Shown piece by piece: positions 52,148 through 61,626 of a DNA stretch of 64,000 bases. Position 1 is the first letter of the stretch. Every line of letters starts with the position of its first letter. The translations under genes and the position numbers were made by a program. This stretch comes from Amycolatopsis lurida (GTDB lineage: Bacteria; Actinomycetota; Actinomycetes; Mycobacteriales; Pseudonocardiaceae), in the NCBI RefSeq assembly GCF_900105055.1, contig NZ_FNTA01000004.1, positions 2,573,501 to 2,637,500 on the forward strand. The letters are read 5' to 3'. The notes beneath the pieces were generated by a model that saw nothing but the letters and a program-made list of their open reading frames with translations, was not told where the DNA came from and searched no databases.

Positions 52148-52230
52148 GCTGAAAGGGCCCTTCACCACATGCGATGCGGTGAAGGGCCCCTTCGTGGCGT
52201 CTTATGCGGGGAAAGTCCCCTTCAGCCCCT
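52148..52230. repeat. Dispersed TGAAGG/CCTTCA palindrome, copy 2 (between convergent permease and htpG)
   Basis: Begins GCTGAAAGGGCCCTTCACCA and ends AGTCCCCTTCAGC. It contains the stem GGGCCCTTCACC / GGTGAAGGGCCC. Same vocabulary as 48136-48214; probably terminates both genes. Confidence 0.78.
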
Positions 52231-54094
52231 ACAGAGTCTTCTGGAGGTGCGTGGCCAGCAGCTTCGTGAAGCGGGACGGGTCGCCCAGTTCACCGCCCTC
52301 GGCGAGCAAAGCCATGCCGTACAGCAGTTCGGCGGTCTCGGCGAGGCCCTCGGACTCGCCCTTTTCGGTGAACGAGGAGCGCAGCCCGGAGACCAGCGGG
52401 TGGCCCGGGTTGAGTTCCAGGATCCGCTTGATCTGCGGCATTTCCTGGCCCATCGCGCGGTACATCTTCTCCAGCGTCGGGGTGACGTCGTTCGTGTCGC
52501 CGACGATGCAGGCGGGCGACGTCGTCAGCCGTGACGAGAGCCGGACCTCCTTGACCTGGTCCGCGAGCGACTTCGTCAGCCAGGTCAGCAGCCCGGAGAA
52601 CTCTTCCTTCTGCTCGTCGGTGGTGTCGGAATCGAGTTCGACCTCGCCCTTCGCGACCGACTGGAACTGCTTCTCCTCGAAGCCCGGGACCGCGTCGACC
52701 CACATCTCGTCGATCGGGTCGGTGAGCACGAGCACCTCGTAACCCTTGGCCTTGAAGGCTTCCAGATGCGGGGAGTTCTCGATGCTCTGCCGCGACTCGC
52801 CGGTCAGGTAGTAGATGTGTTCCTGGCCGTCCTTCATCCGCTCGACGTACTCACGCAGCGACGTGAGCTTCTCCGGATCGTTGGTCGAGGCGAACGAGCA
52901 GATGTCGAGGATCGCGGTGCGGTTCTCGTGGTCGTCCAGCAGGCCTTCCTTGACGGCGCGGCCGAACTCCTTCCAGAACGTCTCGTACTTGTACGGGTTC
53001 TCGTCGGCCATCAGGGTCTTGACCGTCGACAGGACCTTCTTGACCAGGCGACGGCGGATCAGCTGGATCTGCCGGTCCTGCTGCAGGATCTCGCGCGAGA
53101 CGTTCAGCGAAAGGTCCTGGGCGTCGACGACACCCTTCACGAAGCGCAGGTACTCCGGCATCAGTGCTTCGCAGTCGTCCATGATGAAGACGCGCTTCAC
53201 GTACAGCTGGACGCCGCGTTTGCGCTCCCGCATGAACAGGTCGAGCGGCGCGTGGCCCGGCAGGAACAGCAGCGCCTGGTACTCGAAGGTGCCCTCGGCC
53301 TGGAGCCGGATCGTCTCCAGCGGGTCGTTCCAGTCGTGGGCGACGTGCTTGTAGAACTCGTTGTACTCGTCTTCGGTGACGTCGCTGGACGAGCGGGCCC
53401 ACAGCGCCTTCATCGAGTTGACCGTGACGACCTCTTCGCCCTCGGTCATCCGGATGGGCCAGGTGATGAAGTCCGAGTACTTCTTGACGATCTGCTTGAT
53501 CTTCGTGGCCGAGGCGTAGTCGAAGAGCTGGTCTTCGGTGTCCTCGGGCTTGAGGTGCAGGACGACCGACGTGCCCTGCGGCAGGTCCGGCACCGTCTCG
53601 ATGGTGTACGTGCCCTCGCCCTCGGACTCCCAGCGGACGCCCTCGTCCGATCCGGCGCGGCGGGTCAGCAGCGTGACCTTGTCGGCCACCATGAAGCTGG
53701 CGTAGAAGCCGATGCCGAATTGGCCGATCAGATCCTGCGAAGCCGCGGAATCCTTGGTCTCCTTCAGTTTCTTCAGGAATTCGGCGGTGCCGGATTTCGC
53801 GATCGTGCCGATCAGCGCCACGACGTCGTCCCGGCTCATCCCGATTCCGTTGTCCCGCACGGTGAGGGTGCGGTTTTCGGGGTCGGTCGCGATCTCGATG
53901 TGGAGATCGTCGGTGTCCGCCTGGAGGTCCTTGTCGCGGAACGCTTCGAGGCGGAGTTTGTCCAGTGCGTCGGAGGCGTTGGACACCAGTTCCCGCAGGA
54001 AGGTGTCCTTGTTCGAGTAGATCGAGTGGATCATCAGCTGGAGCAGCTGACGTGCCTCCGACTGGAACTCGAGTGTTTCGGCAGAGGTTGTCAC
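52229..54094 (-). CDS. htpG: Chaperone protein HtpG (Hsp90)
   Basis: 621 aa, normal HtpG length. N-terminal GHKL ATPase with [48 protein letters not shown] and GTSVVLHLK. The middle domain has [22 protein letters not shown] and [13 protein letters not shown], then the C-terminal dimerisation part. ATP-dependent protein folding in the cytosol. Confidence 0.97.
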
Positions 54095-54123
54095 GCGCCG
54101 ATATTACCCAGCGTGGAACGGGC

Positions 54124-55710
54124 TCAGGCCAGCCTCCGTCTTGCCACTTCGACCAGTCCGTCGCCGATGGCCTGTTCGATCGTCGTGACGCACGCCCGGC
54201 CCTCGGTCTCGACCGTGGCGATGACGTTGCCGAAATGCGGCCCGGACACCTTGGACCAGGTCAGCGGATCGGGTGCGACGCCGCCGCGGCGGGCCCAGCG
54301 GCGCGCGATCGCCGCCATCGGGGACGACCAGGTGGCGGCGAACGCCAGCCGGAGCGGGCGCGGCATGGCGTTGTGGACCGGGGAGCAGGTGAGCTGGAAG
54401 ACGGTCGAGGTCACGGGCTCCGGATAGCGCGCCTCGGCGATGTAGGCGTGATGGACGTCGCCCGAAAGCACCGCGATGGTGGCGGGCGGCTCGTCCCGGC
54501 GTCCCTCGCGGGCGATCATCGCGGACAACCGGTCGAACGACGCCCGGAACGACGCCCAGTGTTCGAGGTCCGCGGCTTGGCGGATCTTCTCCGCGAGCCG
54601 CCCCCGCCACCCGGGGCGCGCGCAGGCCCGTTCGTTGAGCGACTGGAGGTGGGAGATCACCGGCGGCAGCAGCCACGGCAGCGAGGAGCCGATGAGCAGG
54701 TGGTCGCAGGCGTCGGCGGCGTTGTCTTCGATCCAGTCGAACTCGTCGTCGTCGACCATGGACCGGGCGCCGCCTGCCAAAATCCGCCCCGCCCGGGTGT
54801 CGATGACCAGCAACCGCACGGCACCGAAATCGCGCCGGTAACTCCATCGCGCGCCCTTGGTGCCGTCGCGGTCGTCGTCGGCCTCGTCGGCGAACGCGAC
54901 GAGCAGGCCGGCGTTGTCACCGCCGGAGGTGATGGCCTTCTGGAACGTCGGGTCCTCGGCGAGTTCCGCGGGGCCGAGATTCCCCAGGTGCTGGTAGACC
55001 CAGTACGACATGATCGCCCCGCGCAGGCGCTCCCGCCACCACGGCTGCGCGCGCATCCGCTCCCGCCAGGTGTGCGAGGTGTTCCAGTCGTCGCGGACGT
55101 CGTGGTCGTCGAAGATCATCGACGTGGGCACGGTGGAGAGCAGCCACCGGATCGACGGCTCACCCCAGGCTTCGAGGTAGAGGTGGGTGTACTCCTCGAA
55201 ATCCTTCACCTCCGTGCCCGGCGGCTCGGAGATGTCGCGGCGCCGGGACAGCCACTCCTGGGTCTCGTCGGTGGTCTCGTCGGCGTAGACCTGGTCACCC
55301 AGCATCAGCAGCGCCTGCGGCCATTCGGTTTCCTCGCCCGCCGCCATCCGGTGGGCGTACGCGGCCAGCGCGTCGGGGCCGAAGGCCTTTCCTTCATGCG
55401 GTTTGCGGCACGAGCCGAACACGAGCCGGACCCGCGACTCCTGCTCGGGCAGCGTCCGGATCCGGCTCGGCGGGAACCCGGAATCGGCCAGAGGCCACAC
55501 CTTCTCGCCGTCCACGCGCACTTCGTATTCGACGCACGAGCCGGGTTCGAGACCCGTCAGCACCAGAAGGGCGTAGTGGTGGCCCTTGATCTCGAACGTC
55601 CTCGCGGACGTGCCGAGTACCTCGACCTCACTCGCGGTGGTGGTCTCGACCCACACCGTCGCCGACGTCTCGTCGACGTGGCGCAGCAACGGACCCAGGA
55701 GCAGACTCAT
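54124..55710 (-). CDS. PhoD-family metallophosphatase (alkaline phosphatase D-like)
   Basis: 528 aa. N-terminal fibronectin-like domain (VWVETTTASEVEVLG, GLEPGSCVEYEVRVDG), then a metallophosphatase core with LVFGSCRKPHEG, LLMLGDQVYADET, IFDDHDVRDDWN and VLSGDVHHAYIAEAR. No signal peptide is visible at the chosen ATG 55710, unlike classical secreted PhoD, so it may be cytosolic; longer frames give no better leader. It begins 50 bp after the end of the 206-aa gene upstream. Confidence 0.85.
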   Translation of the reverse strand: MSLLLGPLLRHVDETSATVWVETTTASEVEVLGTSARTFEIKGHHYALLVLTGLEPGSCVEYEVRVDGEKVWPLADSGFPPSRIRTLPEQESRVRLVFGSCRKPHEGKAFGPDALAAYAHRMAAGEETEWPQALLMLGDQVYADETTDETQEWLSRRRDISEPPGTEVKDFEEYTHLYLEAWGEPSIRWLLSTVPTSMIFDDHDVRDDWNTSHTWRERMRAQPWWRERLRGAIMSYWVYQHLGNLGPAELAEDPTFQKAITSGGDNAGLLVAFADEADDDRDGTKGARWSYRRDFGAVRLLVIDTRAGRILAGGARSMVDDDEFDWIEDNAADACDHLLIGSSLPWLLPPVISHLQSLNERACARPGWRGRLAEKIRQAADLEHWASFRASFDRLSAMIAREGRRDEPPATIAVLSGDVHHAYIAEARYPEPVTSTVFQLTCSPVHNAMPRPLRLAFAATWSSPMAAIARRWARRGGVAPDPLTWSKVSGPHFGNVIATVETEGRACVTTIEQAIGDGLVEVARRRLA

Positions 55711-55760
55711 TCCCGGAACGGTGCCACAACGGAGCCAAGATCGTGCGCTGAGCGGACTCC

Positions 55761-56381
55761 TCAGCCGAGCCGCGCGAAGATCTCGCGGATCTCGGCCAGC
55801 GCCTCGGCCCGTTTCGCGTCGTCGTCTTCGTACCAGCCGTCGGCGGCCCGCTCCTCGACGATCGCCTCGGGGGTGAATTCCTCGCCGAACCGGTAGTGGC
55901 CGACGCAGTATTCGAACCCCGACTCGCTCAGCGGGTCCAGGTCCTCCCGGCGGCAGTGCTCCAGGAAGCCTTCGGCCTGCGCCCACCGCTCGCCGTCGAA
56001 CCAGAACACGCCACCGGCGTAGTGGATCGACGCTCCCGTCCCCGCGTCGACGAGGTTCAGCGACTCGTAGTTCTCGGGGCGGTTCCGCACCAACGCGACG
56101 AGGTTTTCGGGAACGCCGCCGTAAAGCGCCTCCTGCACCGAGTAGTCCTCTTCGGCGTACAGGTTCAAGTCCGTCTCGTGGTCGAAGGTCAGCAGCAGCG
56201 CCTGCTTGTCCGGCGTGAAGTACCAGACGGCCGACTGCCCGCCGCAGTCGTTCCAGGCGAACCGCTCCGCGCCGTCCACCTCGACCGGCGTGATCTCGGT
56301 GATCGCGTCGATCACCGCGGCACGCCGCCGCACCTCTTCGAGGGATGTCGCACCGAGGGCCGCCCAGATCTCTTCGCTCAC
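55761..56381 (-). CDS. Hypothetical soluble protein coupled to the beta-propeller gene
   Basis: 206 aa, acidic and Trp/Tyr-rich (QSAVWYFTPDKQALLLTFDH, GGVFWFDGERWAQAEGF, ERAADGWYEDDDAKRAEALA). No family recognised with confidence. GTG 56381 overlaps the stop of the upstream beta-propeller gene by four bases, so it is translationally coupled to it. Confidence 0.72.
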   Translation of the reverse strand: MSEEIWAALGATSLEEVRRRAAVIDAITEITPVEVDGAERFAWNDCGGQSAVWYFTPDKQALLLTFDHETDLNLYAEEDYSVQEALYGGVPENLVALVRNRPENYESLNLVDAGTGASIHYAGGVFWFDGERWAQAEGFLEHCRREDLDPLSESGFEYCVGHYRFGEEFTPEAIVEERAADGWYEDDDAKRAEALAEIREIFARLG

Positions 56382-57604
56382 CCGCGCAGAGTACCGGTGC
56401 GCACGTGGCCGATCCGGATGCGCTGCGGGTGGTCGCCGACCGGGACGGACTTCACCTTCGCGCCGGTCGCGAAGTCGATCGCGGTCACCTGGTCCGAGCC
56501 GCTTTCCGAGATGACGCAATGCCTTCCGTCACCGCTGACGGTCGCCCAGTAGGGCTTCGCCGCCGTGACGAGCTGTGCCTCACGCAGGCTCGAGCGGTCC
56601 ACAATGGTCGCGTAGTCGTCCATCGTCCCGGCGACGCAGAGCTTGTCGCCCGCGGGACTCATCGAGAGCCCGTGGTGACGCGAATCGTTGACCCAGGTCG
56701 TGCGGTCCTCACTGGTGTCCGGGTTCTTCGGCAACGTCTTCGACCGGGTGATCCGGTCGGTGGCGACGTCGTATTCGAGGAGCCCGTTGAAGAAGGACAC
56801 CTGGAAGTACAGCTTCGACTCGTCCGGGGTGAACGCCACCGGCCGGACGGCGTCGGAGAGGTCGCTGCGCCCGAAGGCGTCCAGGCGCGGGCGCATGTCG
56901 ATCACCTTGACCTGCTGGAAGGTCTTCGCGTCGACCACGGTGAGCTTCCGGTCGCCCTTGGTGAAGTCCTGCCACGGCGCGTCGAGCGCGGTGTTCACCT
57001 CGCCGATCGAGCTGTTCCAGAGGTAGCGGCCGCCGTCGGTGTAGGTGTTCTCGTGCGGTTTGTCCCCGGTCTTGAACGAGCCGAGCTGCCGTCCGGTCTC
57101 GATGTCGAGCACGTGGACGGTGTTCGACGTCGAAGCCGATACCGCGATGCTGCGGCCGTCCGGCGACACCGCCATGTGGTCGGACCGGAAACCCGACACC
57201 GGGAACCGCCAGTTGACCCGGCCGGTGGCGAGGTCGATCGACACGACGTCGGCGAAGCTCGGACGGGACGCGACGACCGCGCGGCCGTCCGGGGTCGTGT
57301 AGAGGTCGTCGACGAGCTGGTCGTGTCCCTCGCCGACGCCGTTGCGGATGCCGAGGAAGAACGCGAGCTTGATCGGGTTCAGGTAGATCTCGGTGAGCCG
57401 TTCGTCCTTGTCCGGCACCATGTTCACGCGCGCGATCTTCGCGTAGTCGCCGGAGGGCGCGATGATGTCCGCGGTCCCCTCCCAGTTGTTGCCGACGAAG
57501 AGGACCTGTCGCAGGCCGTCGTCCGCCGCGGCGGCGGGGGCCGAGCCCAGTGCCGCGGCCAGGCAGGTCACGAGGACGGTGTTCAGCAACCGGCGTTTCC
57601 GCAT
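56378..57604 (-). CDS. Secreted YVTN/WD-type beta-propeller protein
   Basis: 408 aa. Signal peptide about residues 1-27 (MRKRRLLN, hydrophobic core, APAAAA). Repeats of the YVTN/lactonase-like type: PDGRAVVASRPSFADVVSID, PDGRSIAVSASTSNTVHVLD, PDESKLYFQVSFFNGLLEYD, GDGRHCVISESGSDQVTAID. About seven blades. Could be a quinoprotein-like enzyme or a binding scaffold; no catalytic motif is clear. ATG 57604 follows AAAGGTG. Divergent from the PucR-type gene. Confidence 0.82.
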   Translation of the reverse strand: MRKRRLLNTVLVTCLAAALGSAPAAAADDGLRQVLFVGNNWEGTADIIAPSGDYAKIARVNMVPDKDERLTEIYLNPIKLAFFLGIRNGVGEGHDQLVDDLYTTPDGRAVVASRPSFADVVSIDLATGRVNWRFPVSGFRSDHMAVSPDGRSIAVSASTSNTVHVLDIETGRQLGSFKTGDKPHENTYTDGGRYLWNSSIGEVNTALDAPWQDFTKGDRKLTVVDAKTFQQVKVIDMRPRLDAFGRSDLSDAVRPVAFTPDESKLYFQVSFFNGLLEYDVATDRITRSKTLPKNPDTSEDRTTWVNDSRHHGLSMSPAGDKLCVAGTMDDYATIVDRSSLREAQLVTAAKPYWATVSGDGRHCVISESGSDQVTAIDFATGAKVKSVPVGDHPQRIRIGHVRTGTLRG

Positions 57605-57748
57605 CGGGCGCACCTTTCGGCGAGGGCCTGTTACCTTTCGGTAGCTCACAGGAAACCAACCGGCCGGACACCCTCGGTAGGGGACGGTCGCCAAGGACCG
57701 CCGGCTTCGTTGTGCACCGCGCACAATCCGCGCGGGAAGGCGGTGGCG
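57605..57748. promoter_or_regulatory. Divergent regulatory region before the PucR-type gene
   Basis: Direct repeat ACCTTTCGG at 57612-57620 and 57633-57641 (21 bp apart, two helical turns) and a palindrome TTGTGC-ACCGC-GCACAA at 57710-57726. The first pair is next to the beta-propeller start, the palindrome 23 bp before the PucR-type start. Confidence 0.5.
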
Positions 57749-58888
57749 ATGGCGCACCGGTCGCTCCACGACCTGCTGGCCGAGATGGCGGCCGACGCCG
57801 CCGTCGTCGACGAAGTGGTCCGGGCAGCCCGCGCGGAGTCGCCCGAAGTGGCGCGGTTGCCGGTGGGCGAGAACCGGCGGCACGTCGCGATCGTGCTCGC
57901 GGCCGGGCTCGCCTCCTTCGACCGGCAGGGCGGAGCCGGGGAGCAGGACTACGCCGCGGCCGCCGTGCTCGGCGCGGACAGGGCCGCGCAGGGCGTGCCG
58001 CTCGCCGCTCTGCTGCGCGGGGTGCAGGCTGGCCGCAGCCGCGCGGTCGAGATCGCCGTCGAACGCGGCAAGGCGGCCGGGGTGCCGGACGACGTCATGC
58101 TGGCGACACTGGTCGATTTCGACCGGAACACCCGCGCGCTCGAACGCCAGGTCATCGCCGGGTATCACGAGGCCGAGCTCGAACTCTCCCGCACGGTGCA
58201 CGACAGCCGCGCCCGGTTGCTGCGGCGGTTGCTGGGCGGCGGCACGACGGCGCCTTCGGCCGAGGAAGTCGCGAACGCCGGGCTGAACCCGGGTGGGCGC
58301 TACCACTGCCTGCTCTCCGACGTCGGAGATCCGTACCAGGCACGGGTCGTCGAGCGACGGCTCGGCGCGACGGGTGGCGTCTTCGGCCTGGTCGAAGGGC
58401 GGCTGGCCGGGCTGGCGCCGCGGCTCCCCACTCCGTCAGCGCTGGGGGGCGACGTGCTCATGGTGGCCTCCCCCGCCGTGCCGCTCGCCGAAGTCCGCGG
58501 CACGTACGCCCTGTGCGTGATGGCCCTGCCGACGGCCGCGCGATCCCGCGGCCTGCACGCGGTGGCCGATCTGGCCGTGGAGACCGCGCTCGCCGCTCAC
58601 CCGGGGCTCGCCGCGCTGCTCGAAGGCACCCTGCTGAACGCGCTGACGCCAGGCGATCCGTTCCATGAGCAACTCGTCTCGACCGCGCTGGCCTACCTCG
58701 ATCACGGGCGGCGGCTCGACCAGACGGCCGCGGCGCTGCACGTCCACGCGAACACCGTCCGGTACCGGCTTTCCCGGCTGGGCGAGATCACCGGAGCGTC
58801 GCTCGACCCGCCGGAGGAAGACGGCGGAGCGCATGTGCGGCACACCGTCAGCTGGTGGTGGGCGCTGCGCACGTGGCGCTCGGGCTGA
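57749..58888 (+). CDS. PucR/CdaR-type transcriptional regulator
   Basis: 379 aa. Helical N-terminal sensor region (about residues 1-170), a GGDEF-derived middle (about 180-290; GRYHCLLSDVGDPY, RGTYALCVMALPTAARSR), and a C-terminal PucR helix-turn-helix (about 325-365): QLVSTALAYLDHGRRLDQTA, AALHVHANTVRYRLSRLGEI. Such regulators respond to catabolic substrates. ATG 57749 follows GGAAGG. It is divergent from the beta-propeller gene and a sulfatase-fold gene follows 62 bp later. Confidence 0.88.
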   Translation: MAHRSLHDLLAEMAADAAVVDEVVRAARAESPEVARLPVGENRRHVAIVLAAGLASFDRQGGAGEQDYAAAAVLGADRAAQGVPLAALLRGVQAGRSRAVEIAVERGKAAGVPDDVMLATLVDFDRNTRALERQVIAGYHEAELELSRTVHDSRARLLRRLLGGGTTAPSAEEVANAGLNPGGRYHCLLSDVGDPYQARVVERRLGATGGVFGLVEGRLAGLAPRLPTPSALGGDVLMVASPAVPLAEVRGTYALCVMALPTAARSRGLHAVADLAVETALAAHPGLAALLEGTLLNALTPGDPFHEQLVSTALAYLDHGRRLDQTAAALHVHANTVRYRLSRLGEITGASLDPPEEDGGAHVRHTVSWWWALRTWRSG

Positions 58889-58950
58889 ACCGCCGGGGCC
58901 CCTCATCCGTGTAACCCGATGAAGGCAGTCCACCCCGGAAGGAACCCGCC

Positions 58951-60612
58951 TTGTCGGTTTTCCCGCGTCCCGCCCTGGCCGGCCTGCCCGGCGACCGGAC
59001 GACAGCCCGCGAGATCGCGTCCAGCGCGGCGACGACCGCGTCGGCGGTGCTCGTGCTGTTCGCCCTGCTCGCGCCGGACGACCTCGACGGGCTGACGCCG
59101 GAAGCGTTCGTGCGGCTGCCGGTGGAGGCGCTGCTCGGGGTGGCGGTCGTGCTCATGCTGCGCGACGGCGCGCGACGCGTCGTCGCGGTGTCGGCCGGCG
59201 CGCTCCTCGGGCTCCTGACCGTGCTCAAGGCCATCGACATCGGTTTCGGGCTCGCGCTGAACCGGCGGTTCGACCCGGTGTTCGACTGGGGTGTGCTCGG
59301 CAACGGTGTCGACCTGCTCGGCACGTCGATCGGCCGGGCCGGCGCGCTCGCGTCGTTCGCCGGGCTGACGCTCCTGGCCGTGGTCGTGATCGTGCTGATG
59401 GCGCTGGCCGTCCTGCGGTTGAGCCGGGTGGTGGCCGGACGGCGCACCGCGTCGACCCGGGTGACGGCCGTGCTCAGCGTGCTCTGGATGGTGTGCGCGG
59501 TCTCCGGCGCGCAACTCGCTCCGGGACAGCCGTTCGCGTCGCGCAGCGCGGTCGCCTTCGCCTACGACGACCTCCGCCAGGTGCGGGCCGGTATCCGGGA
59601 CAGGGAGGCCTTCGCCGAAGAAATCGCCGTCGATGCCTTCCGTGACACCCCGGCCTCCGGGCTGCTGAACGCGTTGCGCGGCAAGGACGTGCTGTTCACC
59701 TTCGTCGAGAGCTACGGACGGGTGGCCGTCCAGGACTCGGACATCGCGCCGAAGGTCGACGCGGTGCTCGACGCCGGGACCGCGCGGCTGAAGAACGCGG
59801 GATACGGCTCGCGCAGCGCTTTCCTGACGTCGCCGACGACGAGCGCGGGGAGCTGGCTGGCGCACTCGACGTTCCAATCCGGCGTCTGGGTCGACAGCCA
59901 GCACCGGTACGACGACTTCGTGAAGTCCGACCGGTTCACCCTCGGGGGTGCGTTCAAACGCGCGGGCTGGGAGACGGTCGGTGTCGTCCCGGCGCATACC
60001 GAGGACTGGCCGGAAGGCGAGGTCTACGGCTACGACCGTTACTACGACTCACGCACCATCGGGTATCGCGGCCCGCCGTTCTCCTACGCCACGATGCCTG
60101 ACCAGTTCACCCTTTCGGCTTTCCAGCGCGCCGAACGCGCGAGGCCGGACCGTCCGCCGCTGATGGCGGAGATCGACCTCGTCACCAGTCACTGGCCGTG
60201 GACGCCGCTCCCCCGCCTGGTCGACTGGGCCGCCGTCGGGGACGGGTCGATCTACCGTCCCATGCCCTCGCAAGGGAAAACGCCCGAAGAGGTGTTCACC
60301 GACCCTGCGAACGTGCGCGGCGCGTACGGCGACTCGATCGCCTATTCGCTGAACTCGCTCATCTCGTACGTGGAGACCTACGGGGGCGACGATCTCGTGC
60401 TCGTGTTCCTCGGCGATCACCAGCCGAACCCGATCGTCGCCGGCGCGGGCGCGGATCACGACGTGCCGATCACGGTGGTCACGCGGGACAAGGCGGTACT
60501 CGACAAGATCGCCGGCTGGGACTGGCAGGACGGCCTGAACCCGGACCGGAACGCGCCGGTGTGGAAGATGGACGCGTTCCGGGACCGCTTCCTGACCACT
60601 TTCGCTCGCTAA
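58951..60612 (+). CDS. Membrane sulfatase-fold protein (LtaS/phosphoethanolamine-transferase-like)
   Basis: 553 aa. Four or five N-terminal helices (about residues 25-190) followed by an extracytoplasmic alkaline-phosphatase-fold domain. Landmarks are DVLFTFVESYGRVAV (nucleophile region), SPTTSAGSWLAHSTFQSG, EIDLVTSHWPWTPLP and VFLGDHQPNP (the metal-binding Asp-His). Related proteins transfer or cleave phospho- or sulfo-esters of envelope lipids and polymers. The TTG start at 58951 is set by AAGGA 8 bp upstream. It overlaps the convergent WYL gene by four bases. Confidence 0.82.
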   Translation: MSVFPRPALAGLPGDRTTAREIASSAATTASAVLVLFALLAPDDLDGLTPEAFVRLPVEALLGVAVVLMLRDGARRVVAVSAGALLGLLTVLKAIDIGFGLALNRRFDPVFDWGVLGNGVDLLGTSIGRAGALASFAGLTLLAVVVIVLMALAVLRLSRVVAGRRTASTRVTAVLSVLWMVCAVSGAQLAPGQPFASRSAVAFAYDDLRQVRAGIRDREAFAEEIAVDAFRDTPASGLLNALRGKDVLFTFVESYGRVAVQDSDIAPKVDAVLDAGTARLKNAGYGSRSAFLTSPTTSAGSWLAHSTFQSGVWVDSQHRYDDFVKSDRFTLGGAFKRAGWETVGVVPAHTEDWPEGEVYGYDRYYDSRTIGYRGPPFSYATMPDQFTLSAFQRAERARPDRPPLMAEIDLVTSHWPWTPLPRLVDWAAVGDGSIYRPMPSQGKTPEEVFTDPANVRGAYGDSIAYSLNSLISYVETYGGDDLVLVFLGDHQPNPIVAGAGADHDVPITVVTRDKAVLDKIAGWDWQDGLNPDRNAPVWKMDAFRDRFLTTFAR

Positions 60613-61565
60613 CCGGTCGCGTCGCGGTACCGGTCGGCCAACTCCCGCAAGTAGTCGACCAGTTGCGGGGGTTCGGTCACCCGGAACGGGAGGTTGAGCA
60701 GTCCTAAGTGGACGGCCATGGTCTCGATGGTGTCCGCGCCGGTGTGCAGGACGCACGTGTTCGCGTCGACGGCCTCCACCGTTCCGACGGCCGGGTTGAT
60801 CCGCGCGGTCACCTCCTCCGCGGACGCGTGCACGGTGACCTCGGCCCGGTAACGCCACGCGGCGGACGAGACGCCACGCCGCACCCGGTCCGTGACGTCC
60901 TCGGGCAGTTCACGCGCGGTGAACCGCGGACCGGTCGGGACGCGTGGGGTCAGCCTGTCGACGCGGAACGTGCGCCAGTCTCCGCGGTCGAGGTCCCAGG
61001 CGACGAGGTACCAGCGACGCCCCCAGTTCACCAGGCGATACGGCTCGACCTTGCGGACGCTTTCCGAGCCGTCGTGGGTCAGGTAGCCGAACCGCAGCAC
61101 CTCACGGTCCCGGCAGCACGCCGTCAGCACGGTGAGCGTCTCGGCGGCGACTCGCGGGCCGGGTTCGTCCCTCGGAACCGGGACCGTGTACGCCTGCAAG
61201 GCGTTCACCCGGCGGCGCAGCCGGGACGGAAGCACCCGCTCCAGCTTGGCGAGCGCGCGCAACGACGTCTCCTCCACGCCCGCGATGGTGCCGCCCGCCG
61301 CGGTGCGCAGGCCGATCGCGACGGCGACGGCCTCCTCGTCGTCCAGCAGCAACGGCGGCAGATCGGCGCCCGCGCCGAGACGGTAGCCGCCGACCGAACC
61401 GCGGGTCGCGTCCACCGGGTAGCCGAGCGCGCGCAGCCGCTCGACGTCGTTGCGGATCGTCCGGGCACTGACTTCCAGGCGTTCCGCGAGTTCGGTGCCG
61501 GTCCAGTCACGGGGAGTCTGCAGGAGGGAGAGCAAACGGAGTAGTCGCGCCGAAGTTTCCAACAT
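60609..61565 (-). CDS. YafY-type HTH/WYL-domain transcriptional regulator
   Basis: 318 aa. N-terminal HTH_11-type winged helix ([40 protein letters not shown]), a WYL domain with [20 protein letters not shown], and a WCX extension with [21 protein letters not shown] domains sense ligands, often nucleic-acid-like. Start ATG 61565 (MLETSARL) is preferred over ATG 61586, because the longer start lies inside a palindrome that is probably its operator. Divergent from an epoxide hydrolase gene. Confidence 0.9.
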   Translation of the reverse strand: MLETSARLLRLLSLLQTPRDWTGTELAERLEVSARTIRNDVERLRALGYPVDATRGSVGGYRLGAGADLPPLLLDDEEAVAVAIGLRTAAGGTIAGVEETSLRALAKLERVLPSRLRRRVNALQAYTVPVPRDEPGPRVAAETLTVLTACCRDREVLRFGYLTHDGSESVRKVEPYRLVNWGRRWYLVAWDLDRGDWRTFRVDRLTPRVPTGPRFTARELPEDVTDRVRRGVSSAAWRYRAEVTVHASAEEVTARINPAVGTVEAVDANTCVLHTGADTIETMAVHLGLLNLPFRVTEPPQLVDYLRELADRYRDATG

Positions 61566-61584
61566 TTTTTCAGGATGCTCCTCC

Positions 61585-61607
61585 ATTAGGAACGGGATGT
61601 TCCTAAT
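61585..61607. promoter_or_regulatory. Palindromic operator between the WYL regulator and epoxide hydrolase
   Basis: ATTAGGAAC-GGGAT-GTTCCTAAT, perfect 9-bp arms with a 5-bp spacer. It lies 19 bp before both start codons (61565 and 61627). Binding by the WYL regulator is inferred. Confidence 0.72.
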
Positions 61608-61626
61608 TGAATCCTATCTTGGTCTC

